Shown here: positions 16,346 through 23,374 of the stretch, in pieces | How positions within the stretch are numbered: the stretch's first letter is position 1 | Layout: each line of letters begins with the position of its first letter | Origin: an uncultured Candidatus Saccharibacteria bacterium | Lineage (GTDB): Bacteria > Patescibacteriota > Saccharimonadia > Saccharimonadales > Saccharimonadaceae | NCBI GenBank assembly: GCA_937889535.1 | Contig: CALBZW010000011.1 | Location: 124,001 to 188,000 of the forward strand | Direction: 5' to 3' | Length of the DNA stretch: 64,000 nt | Program-made: the position numbers and the translations under genes | Notes under the pieces: model-generated | The model's database searches: none | Seen by the model: only the letters and a program-made list of their open reading frames with translations | What the model was told of the DNA's origin: nothing

Positions 16346-17977
16346 TTACTGAAAGAAGCACAAATACACCGCAGCGCCGACGGCGGCGCCGAGAATAATC
16401 GTAATAAGGATGAGAAAGACGAGAGGAGCTTTTGAGCGGCGATTGGATGGCACAATGACAGTTGGGCGGACTGGCAATTCTTGGTGCGGAACAGGGGCGG
16501 GCTTTTTCTCGTAGCGATTCTTGCGACCAGGCTTCGCGGCAGGCTTTGACGTCTCGGCAGCCCGAGCAGCAATACTACGCTCAACCTTCGGATTGAACTT
16601 CCCTGGGCTGCTGGAAAGCGGGCGTTTTTCGACGTTGACCGACCTCAAAAACGGCGATTCCCCGCCGAGGGCGTAGCGATTATTATCAGGTTCTGATTTC
16701 TTCTTACTAAAACTATAATTTGAGATATTATCAGCCTTAATTGTCGGGAGTTCGGGGGTGGTACTGACATGGCCGGCGGCGACTTTTTGCGCCTTAATAC
16801 TGCCGGTCGGAGCTTTGTCGCCGATGGGCTGAGGTGGGTTTTCGGGGTGATAGCTTTCGATCACGCCAAGGTCGTCAGGAGTTGTAGTTTTTTTCTTAAC
16901 ATTGAGCTTCGGTGGCTCAGCCATAACATAAGAACTGTCGGTTGGCAACGCAGATGGTTGATTGGCGGAAAAATCTTTAGGTTTCGTACGAAAACGCGAG
17001 GTACGAACGTTCGCCATGCCAAGGACTTCGGCGGTCTGAGCCTTGCGAGAAAGCGTGCGGGCTTTGGTTACGGTCTGAGCGCCCTGCTGCCCCGCACGCG
17101 CACTAGCGCTACGGCGGGCGCCGGCGAGCATTTGCGGGTCACGTGAGGCGCTAACCTTACGCTTTGGCTGAGAGATCGGGGTGGGTGTAGTGACGGATGC
17201 TTCGGAAGTTGTGGACGGGATAATTTTCACGGTCAGAGCAGTGTCATCCTTGGCGGGTAAATTCGCCTGGCCGCTAGTCAGAGTTTTAGTCTTCGTTCCC
17301 TGGGCAACGCCCTGCGGCTGAACAATTTGAGCGTCTATGGCGTTCCGGCGCAAGAATTTTGCAAGTTTGCTAGGCGCTGAAGTCGACTGCGCGGCAGTAT
17401 TAACTGGACGGGCAACCCGAGCCATGCGCGCATTGGGCGGTAAAACAACCGGTGCGGGCTTCGGACGGGCCGCGGCACCAAGTTTAAGCGAGGTACGAAC
17501 AACCGGGATTTCTCGCTCAGGACGCTTCTGAGCGCTAGCTGGTTGTGATTTCGCAAGCGGGTCAAGCGAACTAGTACGCGTGTCAATTTTCGTCTCATCT
17601 TCGGCGCGGCGTAGAAGCGCAGAGGCTGAAGTGCGAGTCGATTCCATACTTCGTTGGATTGAGCCATGGTGAAGATTGGCGGCAGATTTAGTTTGCTGGA
17701 CGCCAGCCTGTCCGGCGGCAGCATTGACGGCTTCGCGCGCGGACATAACGATCGGTGGCTGAGGATGTTTTGCCTGTTCGGCGTACATAGCATTAATCGC
17801 AGCTTTAGCTGAGGTAACAGGAGTAGGTTGGGGTTGAGGTGCAGGTTGTTGAGGAGCCGACGACTGAGTGGTTTGATTCGTGGATGATGGCTGCGGTGCT
17901 GAATACATGGCGCCAAAATCAATCTGTTGCTTGTTCGGCATAGCGGCTCCAGATCGGTTTTGGCTCAGGGGATCCAT
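16346..17977 (-). CDS. Pro/Ala-rich tail-anchored membrane protein, hypothetical
   Basis: The 543-residue protein is mostly disordered, rich in Pro, Ala, Ser, Lys and Gln with many basic patches. A single C-terminal transmembrane segment (about 518-540) ends two residues before the stop. The bulk would therefore face the cytoplasm. It starts 2 bases from the tpiA stop codon, implying translational coupling. No domain recognised. Confidence 0.6.
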   Translation of the reverse strand: MDPLSQNRSGAAMPNKQQIDFGAMYSAPQPSSTNQTTQSSAPQQPAPQPQPTPVTSAKAAINAMYAEQAKHPQPPIVMSAREAVNAAAGQAGVQQTKSAANLHHGSIQRSMESTRTSASALLRRAEDETKIDTRTSSLDPLAKSQPASAQKRPEREIPVVRTSLKLGAAARPKPAPVVLPPNARMARVARPVNTAAQSTSAPSKLAKFLRRNAIDAQIVQPQGVAQGTKTKTLTSGQANLPAKDDTALTVKIIPSTTSEASVTTPTPISQPKRKVSASRDPQMLAGARRSASARAGQQGAQTVTKARTLSRKAQTAEVLGMANVRTSRFRTKPKDFSANQPSALPTDSSYVMAEPPKLNVKKKTTTPDDLGVIESYHPENPPQPIGDKAPTGSIKAQKVAAGHVSTTPELPTIKADNISNYSFSKKKSEPDNNRYALGGESPFLRSVNVEKRPLSSSPGKFNPKVERSIAARAAETSKPAAKPGRKNRYEKKPAPVPHQELPVRPTVIVPSNRRSKAPLVFLILITIILGAAVGAAVYLCFFQ

Positions 17978-17978
17978 G

Positions 17979-18749
17979 TTAGTCTTGTACCTTCTTTGCG
18001 ATTTCGATAATGTCGATAAACTGATCGGCGATTAAGCTAGCACCGCCGACAAGCAGGCCGTTAATCTCGGGAATTGTCAGATAGCCTCCGGCGTTCGACG
18101 GGTTCACGCTGCCGCCATATAGTAGTGGAATTTCTTTCGCGGTCGCCGCGCCGTAGGTGTCTTTCAGAGTGCGACGGATAAACCCAGCGACGTCGCCAAT
18201 TTCGTCAGGAGAAGCGAGATGAGCGTCGGTCGTCGTACTAATCGCCCAAATCGGTTCGTAGGCAATGATAACCTTTGAAATATCTTCGGTCGAAACTTCG
18301 GAAAGCCCGCCAAGGAGTTGATCGCGAATCACATCTTCGGTCTCACCAAAAGTATGCTCGGTCTCAGTCTCGCCAACACAGAGAATCGGGGTAATCTGGT
18401 TGCGTAAAGCGGCAGCAACAGAAGCACGGATATCCTTGTCGCTCTCATGGAAGAGTTGACGACGTTCGGAATGACCGATAATACCGTAATCAACAATGCC
18501 ACGGAGTTGAGTATACGAGACGGCGCCAGTATATGCACCAAAATCGTGTGGATTGCCAGCTTGAGCAGCAAGGCGAAGTTTCTTGCGGTCGATCTGGAGC
18601 GATAGAGGTTGCAAGGCGACAAATGACGGTGAAACGACCACGGTGAGGCCTCGCGAAGCGCGGAGTTTTTGCGAAAGTTTATGAAGATAGACGGATGATT
18701 CCCCAACAGAGAAATTCATCTTCCAGTTGCCCACGATATATGATTTCAT
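17979..18749 (-). CDS. tpiA: Triosephosphate isomerase
   Basis: It interconverts dihydroxyacetone phosphate and glyceraldehyde 3-phosphate in glycolysis, in the cytoplasm. The N-terminal VGNWKMN carries the substrate lysine. The electrophilic His is in IIGHSERR and the catalytic Glu in AYEPIWA; the phosphate-binding GGSVNPSN is near residue 218. At 256 residues it is normal length. The true start is the ATG at 18749: TATAAT ends 6 bases upstream, so the message is probably leaderless, and the longer frame to 18788 is rejected. It heads an operon with two hypothetical proteins. Confidence 0.95.
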   Translation of the reverse strand: MKSYIVGNWKMNFSVGESSVYLHKLSQKLRASRGLTVVVSPSFVALQPLSLQIDRKKLRLAAQAGNPHDFGAYTGAVSYTQLRGIVDYGIIGHSERRQLFHESDKDIRASVAAALRNQITPILCVGETETEHTFGETEDVIRDQLLGGLSEVSTEDISKVIIAYEPIWAISTTTDAHLASPDEIGDVAGFIRRTLKDTYGAATAKEIPLLYGGSVNPSNAGGYLTIPEINGLLVGGASLIADQFIDIIEIAKKVQD

Positions 18750-18803
18750 AATTTTATTATAGCACAAGAATCTGGCTAGGGTTGACATTGTTTCACGAAA
18801 TGT

Positions 18804-19604
18804 TTAGTGCGTAGAAACAAGGCCGAGAATGCCACGCAAAGCGTAGAGGGTGTCTTCGTGTGAGCGGACAGTAATAGTGTCGATACCCATTTGGACGACT
18901 GGATAATCGTTCCCTCCGGGTTGGGTCATATCACCAAAGTAGAGAACGTCGGACTTCTCAGCTTTTAACTCTTCAAGCAAGTGCGTCATACCAAATTCCT
19001 TGTTCATACCGGGCGCAGCGACATTGATAGAAGTTGTGCCACCAATTTCGTAGAGGAAATCAGGTAAGGCTTTTTGACATTCAGCGACAATCTGTTCGCG
19101 TTTTTTGCAATCTGGGTCCCAAGCGTATTTTTCTTCGGTGCCAGCGGTTTGACCAAGGGCGGAGAAAGTGACCTGAGAGAGGCGGTTTTCGATGATTTCA
19201 TCGCCAGGCTTGAGCTTGTCGGCTTCCCAGTAGCCTAATTTCTCGGCGGCAGCCTGGAGAGTTGTTGTGATTTTTACAACGTCTTCCTCCTTGAGCGGAT
19301 AATTATAGACTTGTTCCCAATCATGTTGCTCGAGGTTGTAACGATAATACTGTGTACCTTGAGCGACAAAAAGGTGGAGATGAGTTAATTGCTCTTCGGT
19401 GACGTCGACTTTTTTCAGCTCATCGACAATCTGGATAAGAAATTGCTCAAATTTTTGACCAGAGATCGGGCAAATTTCAAAATAATTAAGACAATTTTTC
19501 AGAACTTCGGCAATTTCGGGCGGGATTGGGGTTTTCGCGATATTGAGCGTTTGGTCGATGTCAAATGCTAAAATTCGCTTGTGATTGGTTGGGGTTTGAT
19601 ACAT
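18804..19604 (-). CDS. HAD-IIB family hydrolase, phosphomannomutase-like
   Basis: This 266-residue HAD phosphatase has motif I DIDQT (about 15-19), motif II SGQ (about 49-51) and motif IV GDMTQPGGND (about 225). The arrangement resembles the eukaryotic-type phosphomannomutase/HAD-IIB group that transfers or removes phosphate on sugars. The substrate cannot be read from sequence. GGAGG lies 5 bases before the ATG. It is the next gene upstream of tpiA but has its own leader. A 29-codon ORF lies about 75 bases upstream on the same strand. Confidence 0.8.
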   Translation of the reverse strand: MYQTPTNHKRILAFDIDQTLNIAKTPIPPEIAEVLKNCLNYFEICPISGQKFEQFLIQIVDELKKVDVTEEQLTHLHLFVAQGTQYYRYNLEQHDWEQVYNYPLKEEDVVKITTTLQAAAEKLGYWEADKLKPGDEIIENRLSQVTFSALGQTAGTEEKYAWDPDCKKREQIVAECQKALPDFLYEIGGTTSINVAAPGMNKEFGMTHLLEELKAEKSDVLYFGDMTQPGGNDYPVVQMGIDTITVRSHEDTLYALRGILGLVSTH

Positions 19605-19634
19605 ATTTTCCTCCGAAATTATTTTGGTATGGGC

Positions 19635-19720
19635 TTGACGAATGTTTTGTGTATTGTTAAAATGGGACTATAAGTTTTTATTTGTTGTTCTTAGTCTTGC
19701 GGCTGAGAACAACTTTTATT
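19635..19720 (+). ncRNA. Tiny antisense transcript with own promoter and terminator (locus A)
   Basis: The promoter is TTGACG (19635-19640), 17 bases, TAAAAT (19658-19663). About 20 bases after the expected start comes an 11-bp hairpin (19684-19713), then TTTTATTT. The resulting RNA of roughly 50 bases is complementary to the last third of the 29-codon ORF on the other strand. The same arrangement occurs at 39185-39261. Confidence 0.5.
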
Positions 19721-19767
19721 TCGGAGACTCCAGATTGGAGCTCGAAAGTCAGTTTGACTCTACTCAT
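19678..19767 (-). CDS. Micro-ORF, 29 codons (locus A)
   Basis: The ATG at 19767 follows GGAAGGGGTG with short spacing. The product is 29 residues, with alternating hydrophobic and charged residues and a strongly basic end (RKTKNNK). The stop lies beside the hairpin of the opposing transcript. The peptide resembles that of 39231-39314 (VKL/VRI start, EIKVV/KIKIT core, RK-rich end). Function unknown; a structural protein, a small membrane-active peptide, or a type I toxin-like peptide are all possible. Confidence 0.5.
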   Translation of the reverse strand: MSRVKLTFELQSGVSEIKVVLSRKTKNNK

Positions 19768-19921
19768 ACTCACCCCTTCCACATTTTAATTTACTAAAGT
19801 TTTATCGACCTTAGTTCGTCTTGCCCATGCGTTCATGCTAGCAGAACAAAAAATAAAAGTAAACCCCTAGGGTTGATAAGTTGCAAAAATATGTTTTCGT
19901 ATAGTTTTTCCAGGGTTATAG

Positions 19922-19950
19922 TTGACATTTTTGATAAAGTGTGCTATAAT
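19922..19950 (+). promoter_or_regulatory. Promoter of the CDP-alcohol phosphotransferase operon
   Basis: TTGACA, 17 bases, TATAAT, with GTGC before the -10. A leader of about 50 bases ends in AAAAGGAGG. Confidence 0.8.
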
Positions 19951-20005
19951 GGAGAGTAGAGGGCTGGGGGATTCCCCTGGTACATATTAAAAGGAGGTGG
20001 TTGTC

Positions 20006-20557
20006 TTGAAGAGGCAATCGAAGTTGTTATATGAATCGGCAAATATTCTCTGCTGGTTTCGGACTATTGTAAGCGTAGTGTTAGCTCTGATTTCTCGGGC
20101 GAGCGTGGCGTTTGCAGTGTTGTTCGCGTTGGCGTTCATTAGTGACGCCCTGGATGGTTGGTGTTATCGGAAATTTGCGAAAGAGCGACCATACCAGCAC
20201 TGGTTTAATCGACTACCAATCACAATGGATCCGATTGCGGATTTCTTCCTTGTAGGAGGAGGGATCATCCATGTTATGGATGATAAGCCCAGGGGCTTAG
20301 TTTGTTTTATCGGAATGGCAATCGTGATGCTACTTTGGAGTGTAGTCGGCGGGCGAACAACTGGCAAATTGTACACTGTATTGATGACTGGACTGACGTA
20401 TTACTGGTTTGTCATGATGGTAATAACAGTGGTTCTGGTCTGGCGTCATGATGGCGGTCCATGCTGGCCAATCGGCTTTATTGTAACTATTGTTAGTTTT
20501 TATGCCATCTGGTTCAAAACGAGAGTGAAGAACCGGACAATCCGTAGAAGGGGGTAA
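20006..20557 (+). CDS. CDP-alcohol phosphatidyltransferase-like membrane protein
   Basis: It probably transfers a phosphoalcohol from a CDP-alcohol in lipid synthesis. About five membrane segments are visible. The signature is recognisable but altered: DALDG is followed by YR instead of AR, the expected Gly is missing, the spacing is about 7 residues longer, and the final D-x3-D is present (DPIAD). The TTG start at 20006 sits the right distance after AAGGAGG, whereas the GTG at 19997 overlaps that site. It is followed 5 bases later by an alpha/beta-hydrolase gene. Confidence 0.7.
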   Translation: MKRQSKLLYESANILCWFRTIVSVVLALISRASVAFAVLFALAFISDALDGWCYRKFAKERPYQHWFNRLPITMDPIADFFLVGGGIIHVMDDKPRGLVCFIGMAIVMLLWSVVGGRTTGKLYTVLMTGLTYYWFVMMVITVVLVWRHDGGPCWPIGFIVTIVSFYAIWFKTRVKNRTIRRRG

Positions 20558-20562
20558 AATGG

Positions 20563-21345
20563 ATGAGAATTTTTATTGCTGCTTTAATGATTAACGCATT
20601 GAGTTTTATGGTGATGCGGATTTATTGGCGATTAACTGGGAAACTGAGTGCGGAGATTGTATTCCCGCGGCAGAAATTCCGCACGGAGGATGAGGATGGA
20701 GTGATATTCTTGTCGGCGGGAAATCTGGCGCAGCCGCGCAAAGCCTTTGAGTTTTTGTATTCGAAACTGAGGCGCAAACAGTATGCGTTTCTGGAGTTCA
20801 AGATGATCGGCTGGAGCGCACGAGAGACGGCGAGAGCAATCGCGAAGGCAGTTTGGCCGGGCAACCGGGTGACAATGTATGCGATTTCGGTCGGAGACCA
20901 CGTGGCGAGATATCTTGATGAGTCGCCAGCTCTGACGCAACTGCAGATCTACACGATTAACCCGTGTCCATGCCGGAGAGCCGTGCGAAAAGAGCTGAGA
21001 ATATTGCTAACCGTAGCGGCGCCGATTTTCTGGGTATTATGCCATATGATAGGCTGGCTAAGCGTTATACCGTTCATCCCGGCGACTGGCGGTAAATATT
21101 CGCTGGTACTGTTGGCAGACCAGTATATGACGATTGCTTTTGATGAACCTCCGATAATTTATGCTCCTCATACGCAGGGAGTAATCTTGAGTGCAGCGGA
21201 TGAGCTGCTGGATAATGATTATCTGGAGCAGGTATTTGCAGACCAGAAGATCGCAAGAGTGCCGACACACCACGGTGATACCGTCGGGATGGCGTTCGAG
21301 TATCTGCGTGGAGTAGAGAAGTTGCTGGAACTTCCAGAAGAATAA
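20563..21345 (+). CDS. Alpha/beta-hydrolase-like protein
   Basis: The 260-residue protein has an N-terminal hydrophobic segment (about 1-22). A possible nucleophile elbow AISVG (Ser 109), an acid region SAADELLD (Asp about 213) and a late His pair (226/227) are in the order expected for an alpha/beta-hydrolase triad. A second hydrophobic segment (about 145-170) may anchor it. It shares an operon with the lipid phosphotransferase, so a lipid or ester substrate is plausible but unproven. Confidence 0.55.
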   Translation: MRIFIAALMINALSFMVMRIYWRLTGKLSAEIVFPRQKFRTEDEDGVIFLSAGNLAQPRKAFEFLYSKLRRKQYAFLEFKMIGWSARETARAIAKAVWPGNRVTMYAISVGDHVARYLDESPALTQLQIYTINPCPCRRAVRKELRILLTVAAPIFWVLCHMIGWLSVIPFIPATGGKYSLVLLADQYMTIAFDEPPIIYAPHTQGVILSAADELLDNDYLEQVFADQKIARVPTHHGDTVGMAFEYLRGVEKLLELPEE

Positions 21346-21352
21346 AACCAGC

Positions 21353-21380
21353 CGGCTGCTTGTCATGAGCGGCCGTTTTT
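21353..21380 (+). terminator. Intrinsic terminator before tyrS
   Basis: CGGCTGCT / AGCGGCCG (8 bp, one G-U) with a 7-base loop, then TTTTT. The tyrS -10 box begins 5 bases later. Confidence 0.8.
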
Positions 21381-21397
21381 ATGCTATAATTATAGGT

Positions 21398-22609
21398 ATG
21401 AAATTATCAGAAGAACTTATTTGGCGCGGATTTGCGGCCGAAACTACAATCAAAGACCCAGCAGAACTTGATACGAGGGCGTCAAAGAAGTTTTATTGGG
21501 GGGCAGATCCGTCGGCTGATTCCCTGACAATTGGAAATTTGGCGGCAGCGATGATGTGCGCGTGTTTTGTGCGGCACGGGTATGAGCCGTATCTGCTGGT
21601 CGGAGGAGCGACAGGACAGATTGGTGACCCGAAAGATAACGGGGAGCGAGATCTGAAGTCACTAGAAGAGGTTGAGCATAACAAGGCCTGCATCGCGGCG
21701 CAGATGAAGAATGTAGTCAAGAGTGATAATCTGGTAATGGTCGATAATTACGACTGGTTTAAGGAGATGAATTACTTGACGTTCCTGCGCGAAGTTGGGA
21801 AGGTGTTTTCAATGACGCAGCTCCTCGACCGGCAGTTCGTCCAGAATCGGATTGGCGAGGGCGGAAGTGGGATTTCGTATGCAGAGTTCTCGTATACACT
21901 GATTCAGGGATATGATTTCTTGCATTTGTACCGGACGTACGGGATTGATTTGCAACTCTGCGGGGCGGACCAATTCGGAAACTGTTCGAGCGGAATTCAT
22001 CTAATCAAGCGACTGGAGGGAGCAACAGCGGATGCTTGGAGCACACCACTGATAATTGACCCGGCGACGGGGCGGAAGTTCGGAAAATCAGAAGGTAATG
22101 CAGTGTGGCTGGACAGCAAAAAGACATCGGTGTTCGACTTCTATCAGTTTTGGATGAATCAGCCGGATAGCTCGGTAGAGTATTTGATGAAGATTTATAC
22201 GTTGCTTTCTCGAGAAGAGGTTGAGGAAATTATGCGGGAGCAGGCTTTGGCGCCGGAAAAGAGGATGGCGCAGAGGGCGCTGGCGAAGGGCGTAACGGAA
22301 GTCGTGCATGGAGAGCAGGCGACCGAAGCGGTGATTGCGCTCAGTGAGAGGTTGTTCACAGGTGGATTGAATGAGCTGACGGAAGACGAGATTGCGGAGA
22401 TGGGGCAGTATCTAGCACAGGGGCAGATGGGCCGGAAGCTGTTTGATTTGCTGGTGGAGACCGGGTTGTGTGCAAGCAAGGGGGAGGCGAGGAAGTTGGC
22501 GAGCGCGGGGGCGATTAGCGTAAACGGGGTAAAAGTGACCGAGGATACGGTCGTTGACCAGGTGGCGTTGCTGAAACGGGGTAAAAATAAGTTTGCGGTC
22601 GTAATGTAG
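21398..22609 (+). CDS. tyrS: Tyrosyl-tRNA synthetase
   Basis: It attaches tyrosine to tRNA-Tyr. At 403 residues it is normal length. The class I 'HIGH' region appears as SLTIGNL (about 42-48), 'KMSKS' as KFGKS (about 230), and tyrosine-binding residues lie in the QGYDFLHLY region. An S4 RNA-binding domain closes the protein (GEARKLASAGAISVNG). The start is the ATG at 21398: TATAAT ends 7 bases upstream and no Shine-Dalgarno is present, so it is probably leaderless. A minus-strand promoter faces its 3' end at 22625-22653. Confidence 0.95.
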   Translation: MKLSEELIWRGFAAETTIKDPAELDTRASKKFYWGADPSADSLTIGNLAAAMMCACFVRHGYEPYLLVGGATGQIGDPKDNGERDLKSLEEVEHNKACIAAQMKNVVKSDNLVMVDNYDWFKEMNYLTFLREVGKVFSMTQLLDRQFVQNRIGEGGSGISYAEFSYTLIQGYDFLHLYRTYGIDLQLCGADQFGNCSSGIHLIKRLEGATADAWSTPLIIDPATGRKFGKSEGNAVWLDSKKTSVFDFYQFWMNQPDSSVEYLMKIYTLLSREEVEEIMREQALAPEKRMAQRALAKGVTEVVHGEQATEAVIALSERLFTGGLNELTEDEIAEMGQYLAQGQMGRKLFDLLVETGLCASKGEARKLASAGAISVNGVKVTEDTVVDQVALLKRGKNKFAVVM

Positions 22610-22624
22610 GCCGCCCATACTTCT

Positions 22625-22653
22625 ATTGTAGCACAGATTTTGATTTTTGTCAA
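22625..22653 (-). promoter_or_regulatory. Antisense promoter facing tyrS
   Basis: TTGACA, 17 bases, TACAAT on the minus strand. Exactly 6 bases further is an ATG (22618) opening a 68-codon frame antisense to the tyrS 3' end. Confidence 0.5.
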
Positions 22654-22669
22654 TGGATGGGGTGCGTAG

Positions 22670-22698
22670 TTGACAATTTTGAGCTACTGATGTATAAT
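22670..22698 (+). promoter_or_regulatory. Promoter of the YdcF-like gene
   Basis: TTGACA, 17 bases, TATAAT, about 40 bases before the start codon. Confidence 0.8.
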
Positions 22699-22741
22699 AG
22701 AATAGTCACATGTTGGGGGTCTCGAGAAAGAGGTGAGTTCT

Positions 22742-23245
22742 TTGAAGTATGCAATAGTTTTGGATTTTGGATATCCTAATGACCCGGAGGAGATTTCCAG
22801 TATTACAGATTTGGCGCAATGTGCGCAGAGAAATTACTGGAAAGATGATGACGCTGTGGTTTTGGCACAATCTTGCACTTATGAGCATCTGATGAAAGGC
22901 GACTTGTTCCCGAAAGGAAAGTTATTAAGGATTAATGTCGGACAGTCAAACACGAATGGCCTGGAAGAGGGTGGTTCATATCATGTCCTAAAAAGGGCGA
23001 GTGAAATGATTGCAGAAAGAGGCGATAGCTACGCAGAAACAGAGGTAGAAATAGTGGCGCATAAGTTACATCTGCCGCGCGTAATGAAGCAGGCTGAGCT
23101 TTTTAACCTAAAGGTAAGGCCAAGCAAGAATTTACCGACTAATCTCTATCCAACGGCAGCACAATGGTGGTGCCGTAAGAAATACCTCTGGTATTTCCGG
23201 GAAATCGTGGGTTATATTCCACTCAAACTGAGTGGGCAACTTTGA
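22742..23245 (+). CDS. YdcF/DUF218-like protein
   Basis: The 167-residue protein opens with a strand AIVLDFGYP. It has a central region with repeated polar helices and EIVAHKLHLPRVMKQAELFNLKV, reminiscent of the DUF218/YdcF fold, whose members bind S-adenosylmethionine or act in envelope metabolism. The match is only by pattern. The TTG at 22742 follows AAGAGGTG and is preferred over the GTG at 22733, the same start design as at 20006. It is monocistronic, with promoter and terminator close by. Confidence 0.5.
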   Translation: MKYAIVLDFGYPNDPEEISSITDLAQCAQRNYWKDDDAVVLAQSCTYEHLMKGDLFPKGKLLRINVGQSNTNGLEEGGSYHVLKRASEMIAERGDSYAETEVEIVAHKLHLPRVMKQAELFNLKVRPSKNLPTNLYPTAAQWWCRKKYLWYFREIVGYIPLKLSGQL

Positions 23246-23264
23246 TATCCAAAACAATAATATG

Positions 23265-23292
23265 AGCGTCCGGCTTTTATAGCGGGCGCTCT
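23265..23292 (+). terminator. Terminator after the YdcF-like gene
   Basis: GAGCGTCCG / CGGGCGCTC (9 bp, one G-U) with a 10-base loop and a short T-rich tail. Confidence 0.65.
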
Positions 23293-23374
23293 TCAATTAT
23301 GACAGGAAAGTGATTTTTGGGAACTTTGGGCGCAGAAAAGTAGTTTTTATGCTATTTGTGCTATAATTGAAAGT

